This document shows positions 1 through 5,978 of a stretch of DNA of 5,978 nt, piece after piece (within the stretch, counting starts at the first letter, position 1; each line of letters opens with the position of its first letter). Location: contig CANQUY010000106.1 in NCBI GenBank assembly GCA_947627125.1, forward strand, positions 1 to 5,978, read 5' to 3'. The stretch is from an uncultured Clostridia bacterium (GTDB lineage: Bacteria; Bacillota; Clostridia; Christensenellales; Borkfalkiaceae). A program made the translations under genes and the position numbers. The notes under the pieces were generated by a model, which searched no databases, was not told the origin of the DNA, and saw only the letters and a program-made list of their open reading frames with translations.

Positions 1-993
1 CTCGGAGAGGGTCAGCTTGCAGACGTCGGCGAGGGAAACGCCGCGGAGGCGGGGCGCGCGTGCCGCATCGGAGAGCCTTGTGCCCCCGCAGTCGGGGCAG
101 ATATCGGTGCGGAGAAACTTCTCCACCCGCTTCATGCCCTTCTCGTCCTTGACCTTGGAGAGGGCATTTTCCACCGTATATGTTGCATTAAAATAGGTGA
201 AATCCATGTCGCCCGCGGCGCCGCTCGTCTTGTTTTGGTAGATGATACGCTTCTTGACGGCGGGGCCGTGAAAGACGATATCCCGCTCTTTTTCGGTGAG
301 ATCTTTGAAGGGGACGTCCGTCCTCACGCCCATTTCGCGGGCGATATCCTTCATGAGCGACCACATAAGGGTCTGCCACGGGGCGACCGCTCCCTCGTCG
401 ATGGAGAGGGATTCGTCGGGCACGAGGGTGGATTCGTCGACAATGCGCACGACCCCCGTGCCGTCGCACCGCCTGCACGCCCCTTGGCTGTTGAAGGCGA
501 GCTCCTCCGCACCCGGGGCAAAGAAATGTTCCCCGCACGTCGGGCAGACGAGCTCCAGCCCCGCGGCAACATTCAGCGAGGGCGGCGCATAGTGTCCGTT
601 CGGGCAGCGGTGGGAAGCAAGGCGGGAGAACATGAGCCGCAGGCTGTTCAAAAGTTCCGTTCCCGTGCCGAACGTGCTGCGGATCCCCGGCACAATGGGA
701 CGCTGGCGGAGCGCAAGGGCGGCGGGAACATATAAAACCTCGTCCACCTGCGCCTTTTCGGCCTGCGTCATGCGCCGCCGCGTGTACGTCGAGAGGGATT
801 CGAGATACCGCCTCGAGCCCTCCGCATAGAGAATGCCGAGCGCGAGAGAGGACTTTCCCGAGCCCGAAACGCCCGCGATCCCCACGATTTTGTGGAGGGG
901 GATATCGACGTCAATGTTCTTTAAATTGTGTACCTTTCCGCCGCGGACGAGAATTTTTCCGGGCGGGTCGATCATATCTTTCATATGCTCCAT
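1..993 (-). CDS. UvrA-family ABC ATPase lacking the UvrB-binding domain (UvrA2/class II-like), partial
   Basis: Reading the minus strand from ATG at 993 gives 331 open codons that run off the left edge, so the C-terminal part is absent. UvrA proteins are cytoplasmic DNA-binding ABC ATPases that recognise bulky lesions. Visible in order: a UvrA-type N-terminus (VHNLKNIDVDIP, residues 21-32); Walker A GVSGSGKSS (41-49, Lys47); EGSRRYLESLS (58-68); a Q-loop region around Gln97; RSTFGTGTE (105-113); a zinc module with CPTC (150-153) and CRRC (173-176); and CPDCGGTRL (299-307). Only about 20 residues separate Cys130 from Cys150. In canonical UvrA this interval holds the UvrB-binding domain of roughly 130 residues, so interaction with UvrB is probably lost, as known for Deinococcus UvrA2. 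The ABC signature and the second ATPase half lie outside the window. In-frame ATGs at 993, 984 and 975 leave the exact start open; an upstream in-frame stop limits any extension. The gene could serve DNA repair, or drug tolerance as in DrrC-like paralogs. Confidence 0.9.
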   Translation of the reverse strand, partial: MEHMKDMIDPPGKILVRGGKVHNLKNIDVDIPLHKIVGIAGVSGSGKSSLALGILYAEGSRRYLESLSTYTRRRMTQAEKAQVDEVLYVPAALALRQRPIVPGIRSTFGTGTELLNSLRLMFSRLASHRCPNGHYAPPSLNVAAGLELVCPTCGEHFFAPGAEELAFNSQGACRRCDGTGVVRIVDESTLVPDESLSIDEGAVAPWQTLMWSLMKDIAREMGVRTDVPFKDLTEKERDIVFHGPAVKKRIIYQNKTSGAAGDMDFTYFNATYTVENALSKVKDEKGMKRVEKFLRTDICPDCGGTRLSDAARAPRLRGVSLADVCKLTLSE

Positions 994-1020
994 TGTAAAT
1001 CTTTTCGGCTGAAAAATCAA
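992..1020 (-). promoter_or_regulatory. Candidate sigma70-type promoter for the UvrA-like gene
   Basis: On the minus strand TTGATT (1020-1015) is followed after exactly 17 bases by TACAAT (997-992). Each hexamer matches the sigma70 consensus reasonably well. The -10 overlaps the first ATG at 993, so if this promoter is used the transcript would begin near 985. Translation would then have to start at ATG 984 (nearly leaderless) or ATG 975. This conflict lowers confidence in either the promoter or the outermost start. Confidence 0.35.
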
Positions 1021-1052
1021 ATACTTTGCGGCGGTTTTTCAAATTTGCGGCG
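1017..1052. repeat. Imperfect direct repeat pair in the divergent intergenic region
   Basis: TCAAAT followed by TTGCGGCG occurs twice: at 1017-1033 with three extra bases (ACT) between the two blocks, and at 1039-1052 without them. The shared TTTGCGGCG core repeats with a 19-bp offset. The pair covers the -35 and upstream region of the candidate leftward promoter, so it could be a tandem protein-binding site. It could also be chance; no known regulator site is recognised. Confidence 0.4.
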
Positions 1053-1065
1053 TTCCCTCAGGGAA
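1053..1065. promoter_or_regulatory. 13-bp dyad, possible operator
   Basis: TTCCCTCAGGGAA is a perfect inverted repeat with 6-bp arms around a single central base. It lies 30 bp upstream of the -35 of the rightward promoter and beside the direct repeats, between two divergent genes. A dimeric regulator could bind here. No specific regulator family is identified from the sequence, and a dyad this short can arise by chance. Confidence 0.35.
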
Positions 1066-1095
1066 AGGGAGAAAAGGGTTTTCGCGCCAAAACAC

Positions 1096-1124
1096 TTGCC
1101 TCTGCCGCCCCGCTATGATATAAT
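1096..1124 (+). promoter_or_regulatory. Sigma70-type promoter with extended -10 for the helicase-nuclease gene
   Basis: TTGCCT (1096-1101, four of six consensus bases) is followed after exactly 17 bases by a perfect TATAAT (1119-1124). A TG at 1116-1117, one base before the -10, makes it an extended -10 element. Transcription should start around 1131, leaving a leader of about 40 bases before ATG 1171. This argues against the in-frame ATGs at 928 and 1123, which lie upstream of or within the promoter. Confidence 0.75.
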
Positions 1125-1159
1125 GAAAGCGATCATTTCATCACCCCAACGGGTTCTCG

Positions 1160-1167
1160 GGAAAGGG
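1160..1167 (+). promoter_or_regulatory. Weak purine-rich ribosome binding site for the helicase-nuclease
   Basis: GGAAAGGG lies just before ATG 1171, leaving only three bases to the start codon. It is a poor match to AGGAGG and the spacing is short, which suggests modest translation. It still supports 1171 as the start, because the ATGs at 928 and 1123 lie upstream of the expected transcript. Confidence 0.5.
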
Positions 1168-1170
1168 ACA

Positions 1171-4100
1171 ATGGAAACAAGCAAACTCAAAAAATGGGCG
1201 AATCTTCTGCTCGATACGGGCAAGAGGAACAACCTCATCAACTTCAAAGATTCGGGGAATCTATCGGCCGAGATCATCGCGCCCGACCTCTTTACCCTGT
1301 TCCGCAGGGCGGAGCGTTCCGCTGCCTTTGAGGTGTTCGACCCCAAGACGGAGGACGACCTTTCGGACGGCCCCTCAATTTCTTCGGCGGGGGACCGCGA
1401 GAGCATCCTTGCGGCCTACGGGGAGAAACTCAAAAAGAATCAGATCCTGCTCTTCAACAGCTACGGCAAGCCGATACGGGCGGTCAAGCGGATCGGGAAA
1501 CAGGCGAGGTCGGCCGTCGAGGAAACGGGCGTCAATATCGCCTATCTCGCCTTTGGGTTCATCTCATGGACGGAGGACAGGAACTCTCAGATCCGCATGC
1601 GCGCCCCGCTCCTGCTCATTCCCGTGACGGTGGAGAACAATTCCGCCGTCGAGCCCTATTTCATCAGGGCCGCGGAGGAGGAGATCATTGTCAATCCCAC
1701 GTTCTCCTATAAATTGCAGAGCGAATACGGCTTCTCCCTCCCCGAGTATGATGAGGATGAGGGGATCGAGGCTTATTTTGAAAAGGCTGCCTCCCTCCTC
1801 TCCGCGCTGAAATGGACGGTGGAAGCGGCCTGTAAGATCGGCGTCTTTTCCTTTCAGAAGATCAATATGTATAGGGATCTCGTCGAAAACGAGGCGAAGA
1901 TCCTCCAAAATCCCAACATTCTGTCGCTGCTCGGCGAGGGTTCTCCCGCGTCGGCAACGCTTGACCGCACCGCCGACCTCATGGAGCTCCACAACGTCGT
2001 GGACGCGGATTCGAGCCAGGCGGAGGCCGTGGAGGCGGCAAAGGAGGGCGGAAGTTTCGTCCTGCAGGGCCCTCCGGGGACGGGCAAGAGCCAGACGATC
2101 ACGAATATCATTGCCGAATGCCTCTATGACGGGAAGAAAGTGCTGTTCGTTTCCGAAAAGCTCGCCGCGCTCAACGTCGTCTACGATAAATTGAAGAAGG
2201 TGGGGCTGGAGGAATTCTGCCTCGAGCTTCACAGTCACAAGGCAAACAAGAAACAGATCATCGAGGAGCTCTGCAAGACGATGCGTCTGCCCAAAAGCGG
2301 CGTTTCTGAGAGGGCGGAGCGGGAACTGCGGGCCAAAAAGGAATCCATGCGCCAGCTTGACGCCTACGCCGCAGAACTGCACAAGATCCGCCCCGCGATC
2401 GGCAGAACGCTCTATCAGATCTATGAGGAGATCGCCGCCCTCAGGGGAGCTCCCGATATTGATTTCGTCATCGACGGCATTGAACAGAAGGGGGAGGACT
2501 TTATCGAACGCGCGGAAAGCGACCTCAACCGCTACACGGGCTATCTTCCCTCCGTCGGGAGAGATTACCATGCAAACGTGTGGTACGGCTACGCAGGAAC
2601 GGACGCCTCCTTCCGCACGGCCATGCAGCTCAAGGAAGATCTCAGGGCGGCGGTCTTGCTCACCCGCGAGCTCGGGGCCCTCGGCAGGGAGGTACAAGAG
2701 AGCCTCGGGATTTCGACTTCGACGCTCGGCGAGGCAAAGGCGCTCGGCAGGTTCTTCGCCCTCGCGGCAGAGAGCGGATTCCTTGCGCCCAAGCTGTTTT
2801 CACAGGCGGCTCTGCATGCTGCGCTCGGCGGGGTCGGCCCTCTCCGCACCTCCGCCGCGGCAATTTTGGAGGATCGGGCCAAACTCAACGGGGAATTCGA
2901 CGAGGACATCTACACTTTCGACGGAAAGGGGCTCCAAAAGAAGCTGAAAACGCAGTATAAGAGCTGGTTTTCGCGGTTATTCAGCGGTGAGTACAGGCGG
3001 ATCGCGAACGCCCTGAAGCTGTGCAGAAAGAACGGCAAAAAGCCGAAATATGCGGAGGCCGTCGCCGCAGTCGGGACGCTCGCCCGTTACCAGGGGGAGA
3101 TCGAGGAATTCCGTGCGGCAGAGAGCCCGCTCTCTTCCGTCGCGGGGAGCGCTTACTGCGGCGCGGATACCGATTTCGGTGCGCTCGAAGGGGAACTCCG
3201 CGCGCTCGGCGGCATGCTTGATGCCTGCGGCGGCATTTCCGCGCTCTCTTCCCTCTCCGCGGAGGAATATGAGGTTAGGCGGGAGGAATTCGGGAAGTTT
3301 GCCGCGAAGTATTCCGCCCTCTTCTCCGCCAACGCCAAGCCGCTCGAAGATCTTCTCTCCGTATTCGACAGCAAAGAATACGACATTGAGGGCGTTCCGT
3401 TCGAGGCCCTTGCGGAAAAGTTCAGCCGCTGTGCAGAGAATATCGACAGCCTCGACAACTGGTGCAATTTCTACCGTTTTTTAAAGCAGACGGAGGAAAC
3501 AGGCCTGCGCGCCTATCTCGATCACGCCATCGGACGCCGTCTTTCCGTAGATATGATCGCGCCCGTCTACCGCAGGGCGTTCTATGTGCAGTGGGCGGAT
3601 GAGATCTTGCGGAACGCGCCCATTCTGACCGAACTCAAGCGCGTTCCCCACGACGAGCTCATCGAGCGGTTCAAGGAGAAGGACAGGTTGAATTTCGAGA
3701 TCAATAGGGCGGTGATCAAGGCGAAACTCTCCGCCGCGCGTCCCGACCTCGGCATGGTCGCACAGGGCAGCGCGATCTCCGTGCTTCTCCGCGAGAACGA
3801 AAAGAAGCGCAAGAAGAAGGGGATACGCCAGCTCCTGCGCGAGCTCGGCGACCTCCCGCAGACGCTCAAGCCCTGCTTCCTGATGTCACCCTTGAGCGTC
3901 AGCACCTATCTCGACCCCGATATGAAGTTCGACGTCGTCATCTTTGACGAGGCCTCGCAGATCTTCCCGCAGGACGCCGTCGGAGCCATCTACCGCGGCG
4001 CACAGCTCATCGTCGTCGGCGATTCCCGCCAGATGCCGCCGAGCAACTTCTTCACCGCCGCAACGGCGTCGGAGGATGACGAAGAGGAGGAGGACGTCAC

Positions 4101-5733
4101 GGACTTCGAGTCCATTCTCGATCTCTGCTCCTCTGCTTTCCCCCAGCGCAGGCTGAAGTGGCACTATCGGAGCAGGTACGAACAGCTCATCTCCTTCTCC
4201 AACAAGAACTTCTACGACAACGACCTCGTCACATTTCCCTCCGCACAGGCGGACGGAAGGGGGATCGGCGTCGATTTCCTCTATGTGGACGGCGTGTTCG
4301 ACAGAAAGAGCAAGACCAATCTTGCCGAGGCCGAAAAAATTGCCGACCTCGTGTTTGAAAATTTCAAAAAATATCCCAAGCGGAGCCTCGGCGTCGTCGC
4401 GTTCAGCATGGCGCAGCAGAATCTCATCGACAAGCTCATCGAGAAGCGCAGACGGGAGGACCCCGTATTCGAGGAGTTCTTCAAGGCCGACCGCGCGGAG
4501 CCATTCTTCGTCAAGAACCTTGAAACGGTGCAGGGGGACGAACGGGACACCATCATCTTCAGCATCGCCTACGCGAAGGACGCGCAGGGGCGGTTCCTCC
4601 TCAATTTCGGCCCCCTCAACAGGGAAGGGGGAGAACGCCGCCTCAACGTCGCCGTCACGCGCGCCAAGGTCAACGTGTGGGTCGTGGCGTCCATCCATGC
4701 CTACGATATCGACCTCTCCCGCACCAATTCCGAGGGCGCAAGGCTATTGAGGGAGTACCTCGACTATGCGGAGAACGGGGAGATCGCGTTCGAGCGGAGC
4801 GTCAAGGTGAATCCCTATGAGCAGTACGATTCGGAATTTGAGATGGAAGTCTGTGAATTTCTGCGCGGCAAGGGGTACAGCGTCGATACGCAGGTGGGCT
4901 GTTCCTCCTTCCGCATCGACCTCGCCCTGAAGCGGCCGAATTCCTCCGACTATCTCCTTGCGATCGAGTGTGACGGCGCGACCTACCACTCCTCGGGGAC
5001 CGCGCGGGACAGAGATCGTCTGCGGCAGGATATTCTCGAGCGCATGGGCTGGAAATTCTATCGGATCTGGTCCACCGATTGGTTCATGAACAGAAAGGTG
5101 GAGGAACAGCGGCTGCTCGAGGCCGTCGCCCGCGCCCTTGAGAATGCGCCCCGTGCGGCAGAACTCCCCGCCTTCGACTTTGAGAGGACGCTCGCCGAAA
5201 CGCATTTTGAATTCCCCAAATATATCCCGCTCAACGTCCTCATCACCGCTCATACATACAGAAACGACGTCTTTTCGGTCGTCTGCGCCATCGTGCAGGC
5301 GGAAGCTCCCATCTCGGAGGAATGGCTTCTAAAGCGCATTGTCTTTCTCTTCGGAAGGGAAAAGGTGACGAACGTCGTGCGGGAGGCGTACGAGAGGGCC
5401 ATGTGGAACTGCGAGAGGCGGGGGATTGTCCGCAAAGACGGGTTTTTGTATCAACGGGGAAAGGAGATCCCCATGCTGCGCGTTCCCGCCGAGGGCGTAG
5501 AGCCGCGAGAGATAAAATATATCGACCTCACGGAGCTTTCAAACGGCCTCAGGGAGATCCTGCGGCAGAACGTCACGGCGGAAAAACAGGGACTCTTCAA
5601 GCTCATCACCCAGCTTCTCGGCTTCAGCAGAATGGGCGACGCGATCAACGACCGCCTCGAAAGCGCCCTGCTTCTCCTCGCGGATGAAACGGATACCGAC
5701 GGCGGCATGATCTCACTGAAATCTCACTCCTGA
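1171..5733 (+). CDS. DUF4011 - SF1 helicase - Vsr/MTES_1575-like nuclease - DUF3320 protein; candidate anti-phage effector
   Basis: This intact 1520-residue protein is predicted to be a cytoplasmic, ATP-driven DNA translocase fused to a nuclease. The DUF4011-type N-terminus shows LLLDTGKRNNLINF (12-25) and RAPLLLIPV (144-152). The SF1 helicase (Upf1/Dna2-like AAA_11/AAA_12) has Gln283, Walker A GPPGTGKSQT (300-309, Lys306), motif Ia-like VSEK (327-330), Walker B DEASQ (926-930), motif III GDSRQMPP (950-957), WHYRSR (997-1002), TVQGDERD (1119-1126) and NVAVTRAK (1159-1166, Arg1164). A mostly helical, charged insertion of nearly 600 residues separates Ia from Walker B. The PD-(D/E)XK-type nuclease, near 1214-1310, shows Glu1222, Asp1250, IECDGATYH (1265-1273) and FYRIWSTDW (1296-1304). 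A DUF3320-like C-terminus has EAPIS (1378-1382) and LLGFSR (1482-1487). Start 1171 fits the promoter and the domain onset. The gene stands alone here. As I recall, this architecture matches the single-protein defence system Hhe; an anti-phage role is inferred. Confidence 0.92.
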   Translation: METSKLKKWANLLLDTGKRNNLINFKDSGNLSAEIIAPDLFTLFRRAERSAAFEVFDPKTEDDLSDGPSISSAGDRESILAAYGEKLKKNQILLFNSYGKPIRAVKRIGKQARSAVEETGVNIAYLAFGFISWTEDRNSQIRMRAPLLLIPVTVENNSAVEPYFIRAAEEEIIVNPTFSYKLQSEYGFSLPEYDEDEGIEAYFEKAASLLSALKWTVEAACKIGVFSFQKINMYRDLVENEAKILQNPNILSLLGEGSPASATLDRTADLMELHNVVDADSSQAEAVEAAKEGGSFVLQGPPGTGKSQTITNIIAECLYDGKKVLFVSEKLAALNVVYDKLKKVGLEEFCLELHSHKANKKQIIEELCKTMRLPKSGVSERAERELRAKKESMRQLDAYAAELHKIRPAIGRTLYQIYEEIAALRGAPDIDFVIDGIEQKGEDFIERAESDLNRYTGYLPSVGRDYHANVWYGYAGTDASFRTAMQLKEDLRAAVLLTRELGALGREVQESLGISTSTLGEAKALGRFFALAAESGFLAPKLFSQAALHAALGGVGPLRTSAAAILEDRAKLNGEFDEDIYTFDGKGLQKKLKTQYKSWFSRLFSGEYRRIANALKLCRKNGKKPKYAEAVAAVGTLARYQGEIEEFRAAESPLSSVAGSAYCGADTDFGALEGELRALGGMLDACGGISALSSLSAEEYEVRREEFGKFAAKYSALFSANAKPLEDLLSVFDSKEYDIEGVPFEALAEKFSRCAENIDSLDNWCNFYRFLKQTEETGLRAYLDHAIGRRLSVDMIAPVYRRAFYVQWADEILRNAPILTELKRVPHDELIERFKEKDRLNFEINRAVIKAKLSAARPDLGMVAQGSAISVLLRENEKKRKKKGIRQLLRELGDLPQTLKPCFLMSPLSVSTYLDPDMKFDVVIFDEASQIFPQDAVGAIYRGAQLIVVGDSRQMPPSNFFTAATASEDDEEEEDVTDFESILDLCSSAFPQRRLKWHYRSRYEQLISFSNKNFYDNDLVTFPSAQADGRGIGVDFLYVDGVFDRKSKTNLAEAEKIADLVFENFKKYPKRSLGVVAFSMAQQNLIDKLIEKRRREDPVFEEFFKADRAEPFFVKNLETVQGDERDTIIFSIAYAKDAQGRFLLNFGPLNREGGERRLNVAVTRAKVNVWVVASIHAYDIDLSRTNSEGARLLREYLDYAENGEIAFERSVKVNPYEQYDSEFEMEVCEFLRGKGYSVDTQVGCSSFRIDLALKRPNSSDYLLAIECDGATYHSSGTARDRDRLRQDILERMGWKFYRIWSTDWFMNRKVEEQRLLEAVARALENAPRAAELPAFDFERTLAETHFEFPKYIPLNVLITAHTYRNDVFSVVCAIVQAEAPISEEWLLKRIVFLFGREKVTNVVREAYERAMWNCERRGIVRKDGFLYQRGKEIPMLRVPAEGVEPREIKYIDLTELSNGLREILRQNVTAEKQGLFKLITQLLGFSRMGDAINDRLESALLLLADETDTDGGMISLKSHS

Positions 5734-5741
5734 AGAGGGGT

Positions 5742-5771
5742 TCGTGGCTCCCCTTGCAGGGGGAGCCACGA
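5742..5771. repeat. 12-bp perfect stem-loop directly after the helicase stop codon
   Basis: TCGTGGCTCCCC (5742-5753) pairs perfectly with GGGGAGCCACGA (5760-5771) around the 6-base loop TTGCAG. It begins eight bases after the stop codon. It may stabilise the mRNA 3' end or help stop transcription, but there is no T-tract on either side, so it is not a standard intrinsic terminator. It may be one unit of the repeat cluster that follows. Confidence 0.7.
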
Positions 5772-5781
5772 GGCTGAGCGG

Positions 5782-5939
5782 CGTCATGCTGAGAAGGGAA
5801 GCGGTACGAAGTCATGCCCCCTCCCGAGGAGGGGGGGGTAGGGGGGTGGGCAACGACCGCATTGTGTCCGTACACGCCCCGCGAGATTCTTCGGGTCAAT
5901 TCATCGGACTACGTTCTTTCTCACGTTCTCAGAATGACG
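5782..5939. repeat. Inverted copies of a 14-bp sequence bounding the repeat cluster
   Basis: CGTCATGCTGAGAA (5782-5795) and TTCTCAGAATGACG (5926-5939) are inverted copies matching at 13 of 14 bases. They bracket the G-run tract and most of the large stem-loop. They could be the ends of one composite element or two copies of a dispersed repeat. No target-site duplication was recognised. Confidence 0.5.
5817..5850 (+). repeat. C/G-run hairpin merging into a G-run tract (possible G-quadruplex)
   Basis: CCCCCTCC (5817-5824) can pair with GGAGGGGG (5828-5835) around a 3-base loop. The right arm continues into runs of eight G (5831-5838), six G (5841-5846) and three G (5848-5850) separated by one or two bases. 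This satisfies a simple four-tract quadruplex pattern on the plus strand if the eight-G run is divided. The hairpin and quadruplex would be mutually exclusive. Confidence 0.5.
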
Positions 5940-5945
5940 CGGGGC
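5876..5945. repeat. 70-base imperfect inverted-repeat element
   Basis: GCCCCGCGAGATTCT (5876-5890) and AGAATGACGCGGGGC (5931-5945) are complementary at 13 of 15 positions, with a 40-base loop. Inside the loop region ACGTTCT repeats at 5911-5917 and 5923-5929, a 12-base period. The layout resembles a small MITE-like or REP-like intergenic element. It has no coding capacity. Confidence 0.55.
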
Positions 5946-5978
5946 TGCTGCCGTCGAACTCGTTCCTCATTCCGAGCC

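Larger units (their letters stand above)
5734..5978. other. Gene-free, repeat-rich tail downstream of the helicase-nuclease
   Basis: No plausible coding region, tRNA or rRNA is seen in this 245-base stretch. It is a dense series of inverted repeats and a G-run tract, listed separately. The style (short GC-rich hairpins, and an inverted element with AGATTCTTCG at one end and CAGAATGACG at the other) resembles interspersed intergenic repeats I associate with Bacillota genomes; this is from memory and unverified. Confidence 0.5.

Noticed and set aside
188..538. Minus-strand open frame of 116 codons in another frame
   Set aside because: It is out of frame with the UvrA-like reading frame and has an arginine/histidine-rich composition typical of shadow frames.
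235..735. Plus-strand open frame of 166 codons at the left end
   Set aside because: The opposite strand encodes a clear UvrA-family protein through the whole interval.
928..1170. N-terminal extension of the helicase-nuclease to ATG 928 or ATG 1123
   Set aside because: ATG 928 lies inside the UvrA-like gene on the other strand, and ATG 1123 lies within the -10 of the promoter. The extra residues resemble no domain, and DUF4011 begins right after 1171.
1564..2697. Long minus-strand open frame of 377 codons
   Set aside because: It lies entirely opposite the helicase coding sequence in GC-rich DNA, its translation shows no recognisable motif, and the plus-strand frame is clearly the real gene.
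3886..4698. Minus-strand open frame of 270 codons
   Set aside because: It is antisense to helicase motifs II to VI and shows no domain; it is a by-product of GC-rich codon use.
5742..5771. Intrinsic terminator call for the hairpin after the helicase stop
   Set aside because: The stem is strong but no T-tract follows it in either direction, so it is listed as a repeat/stem-loop instead.
5645..5899. Minus-strand open frame of 84 codons across the tail
   Set aside because: It spans hairpins and the G-run tract, overlaps the helicase 3' end, and has no recognisable domain.
5782..5945. CRISPR array or insertion sequence in the repeat tail
   Set aside because: There are no regularly spaced identical direct repeats with spacers, and no transposase or target-site duplication.

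Overview
This window carries two divergently oriented genes and a short repeat-rich tail. The DNA is GC-rich and both genes look native to the same genome by codon style. The UvrA-type ABC protein and the short GC-rich interspersed hairpins after the large gene suggest a GC-rich, probably uncultured member of the Clostridia/Bacillota. That assignment is an inference of low confidence, because no rRNA or other taxonomic marker is present.

Region 1 (positions 1-993, minus strand) holds the first 331 codons of a UvrA-family ABC ATPase that runs off the left edge. It keeps Walker A and the first four-cysteine zinc module. The stretch between them that binds UvrB in canonical UvrA is almost entirely missing, so this looks like a UvrA2/class II-type paralog rather than the housekeeping excinuclease subunit. 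Region 2 (994-1170) is the divergent intergenic region. It has a good sigma70-type promoter with an extended -10 reading right, a weaker candidate promoter reading left, a 13-bp dyad and a pair of imperfect direct repeats.

Region 3 (1171-5733, plus strand) is one intact gene for a 1520-residue protein. The domain order is DUF4011, a superfamily 1 helicase split by a helical insertion of nearly 600 residues, a Vsr/MTES_1575-type PD-(D/E)XK nuclease, and DUF3320. This fused helicase-nuclease is the most interesting item in the window. As I recall, the same architecture has been reported as a single-protein anti-phage system (Hhe), so it is best read as a stand-alone defence effector; no partner gene is visible here.

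Region 4 (5734-5978) has no gene. It contains three hairpin-forming inverted repeats, a G-run tract that could form a quadruplex, and related 14-bp inverted copies. This resembles a cluster of interspersed intergenic repeats more than a simple terminator, since no T-tract follows any hairpin.

The two genes are not an operon. They share only the 177-bp divergent region. Both products act on DNA (one a damage-recognition-type ABC protein, the other a helicase-nuclease), but a functional link is not shown by the sequence.
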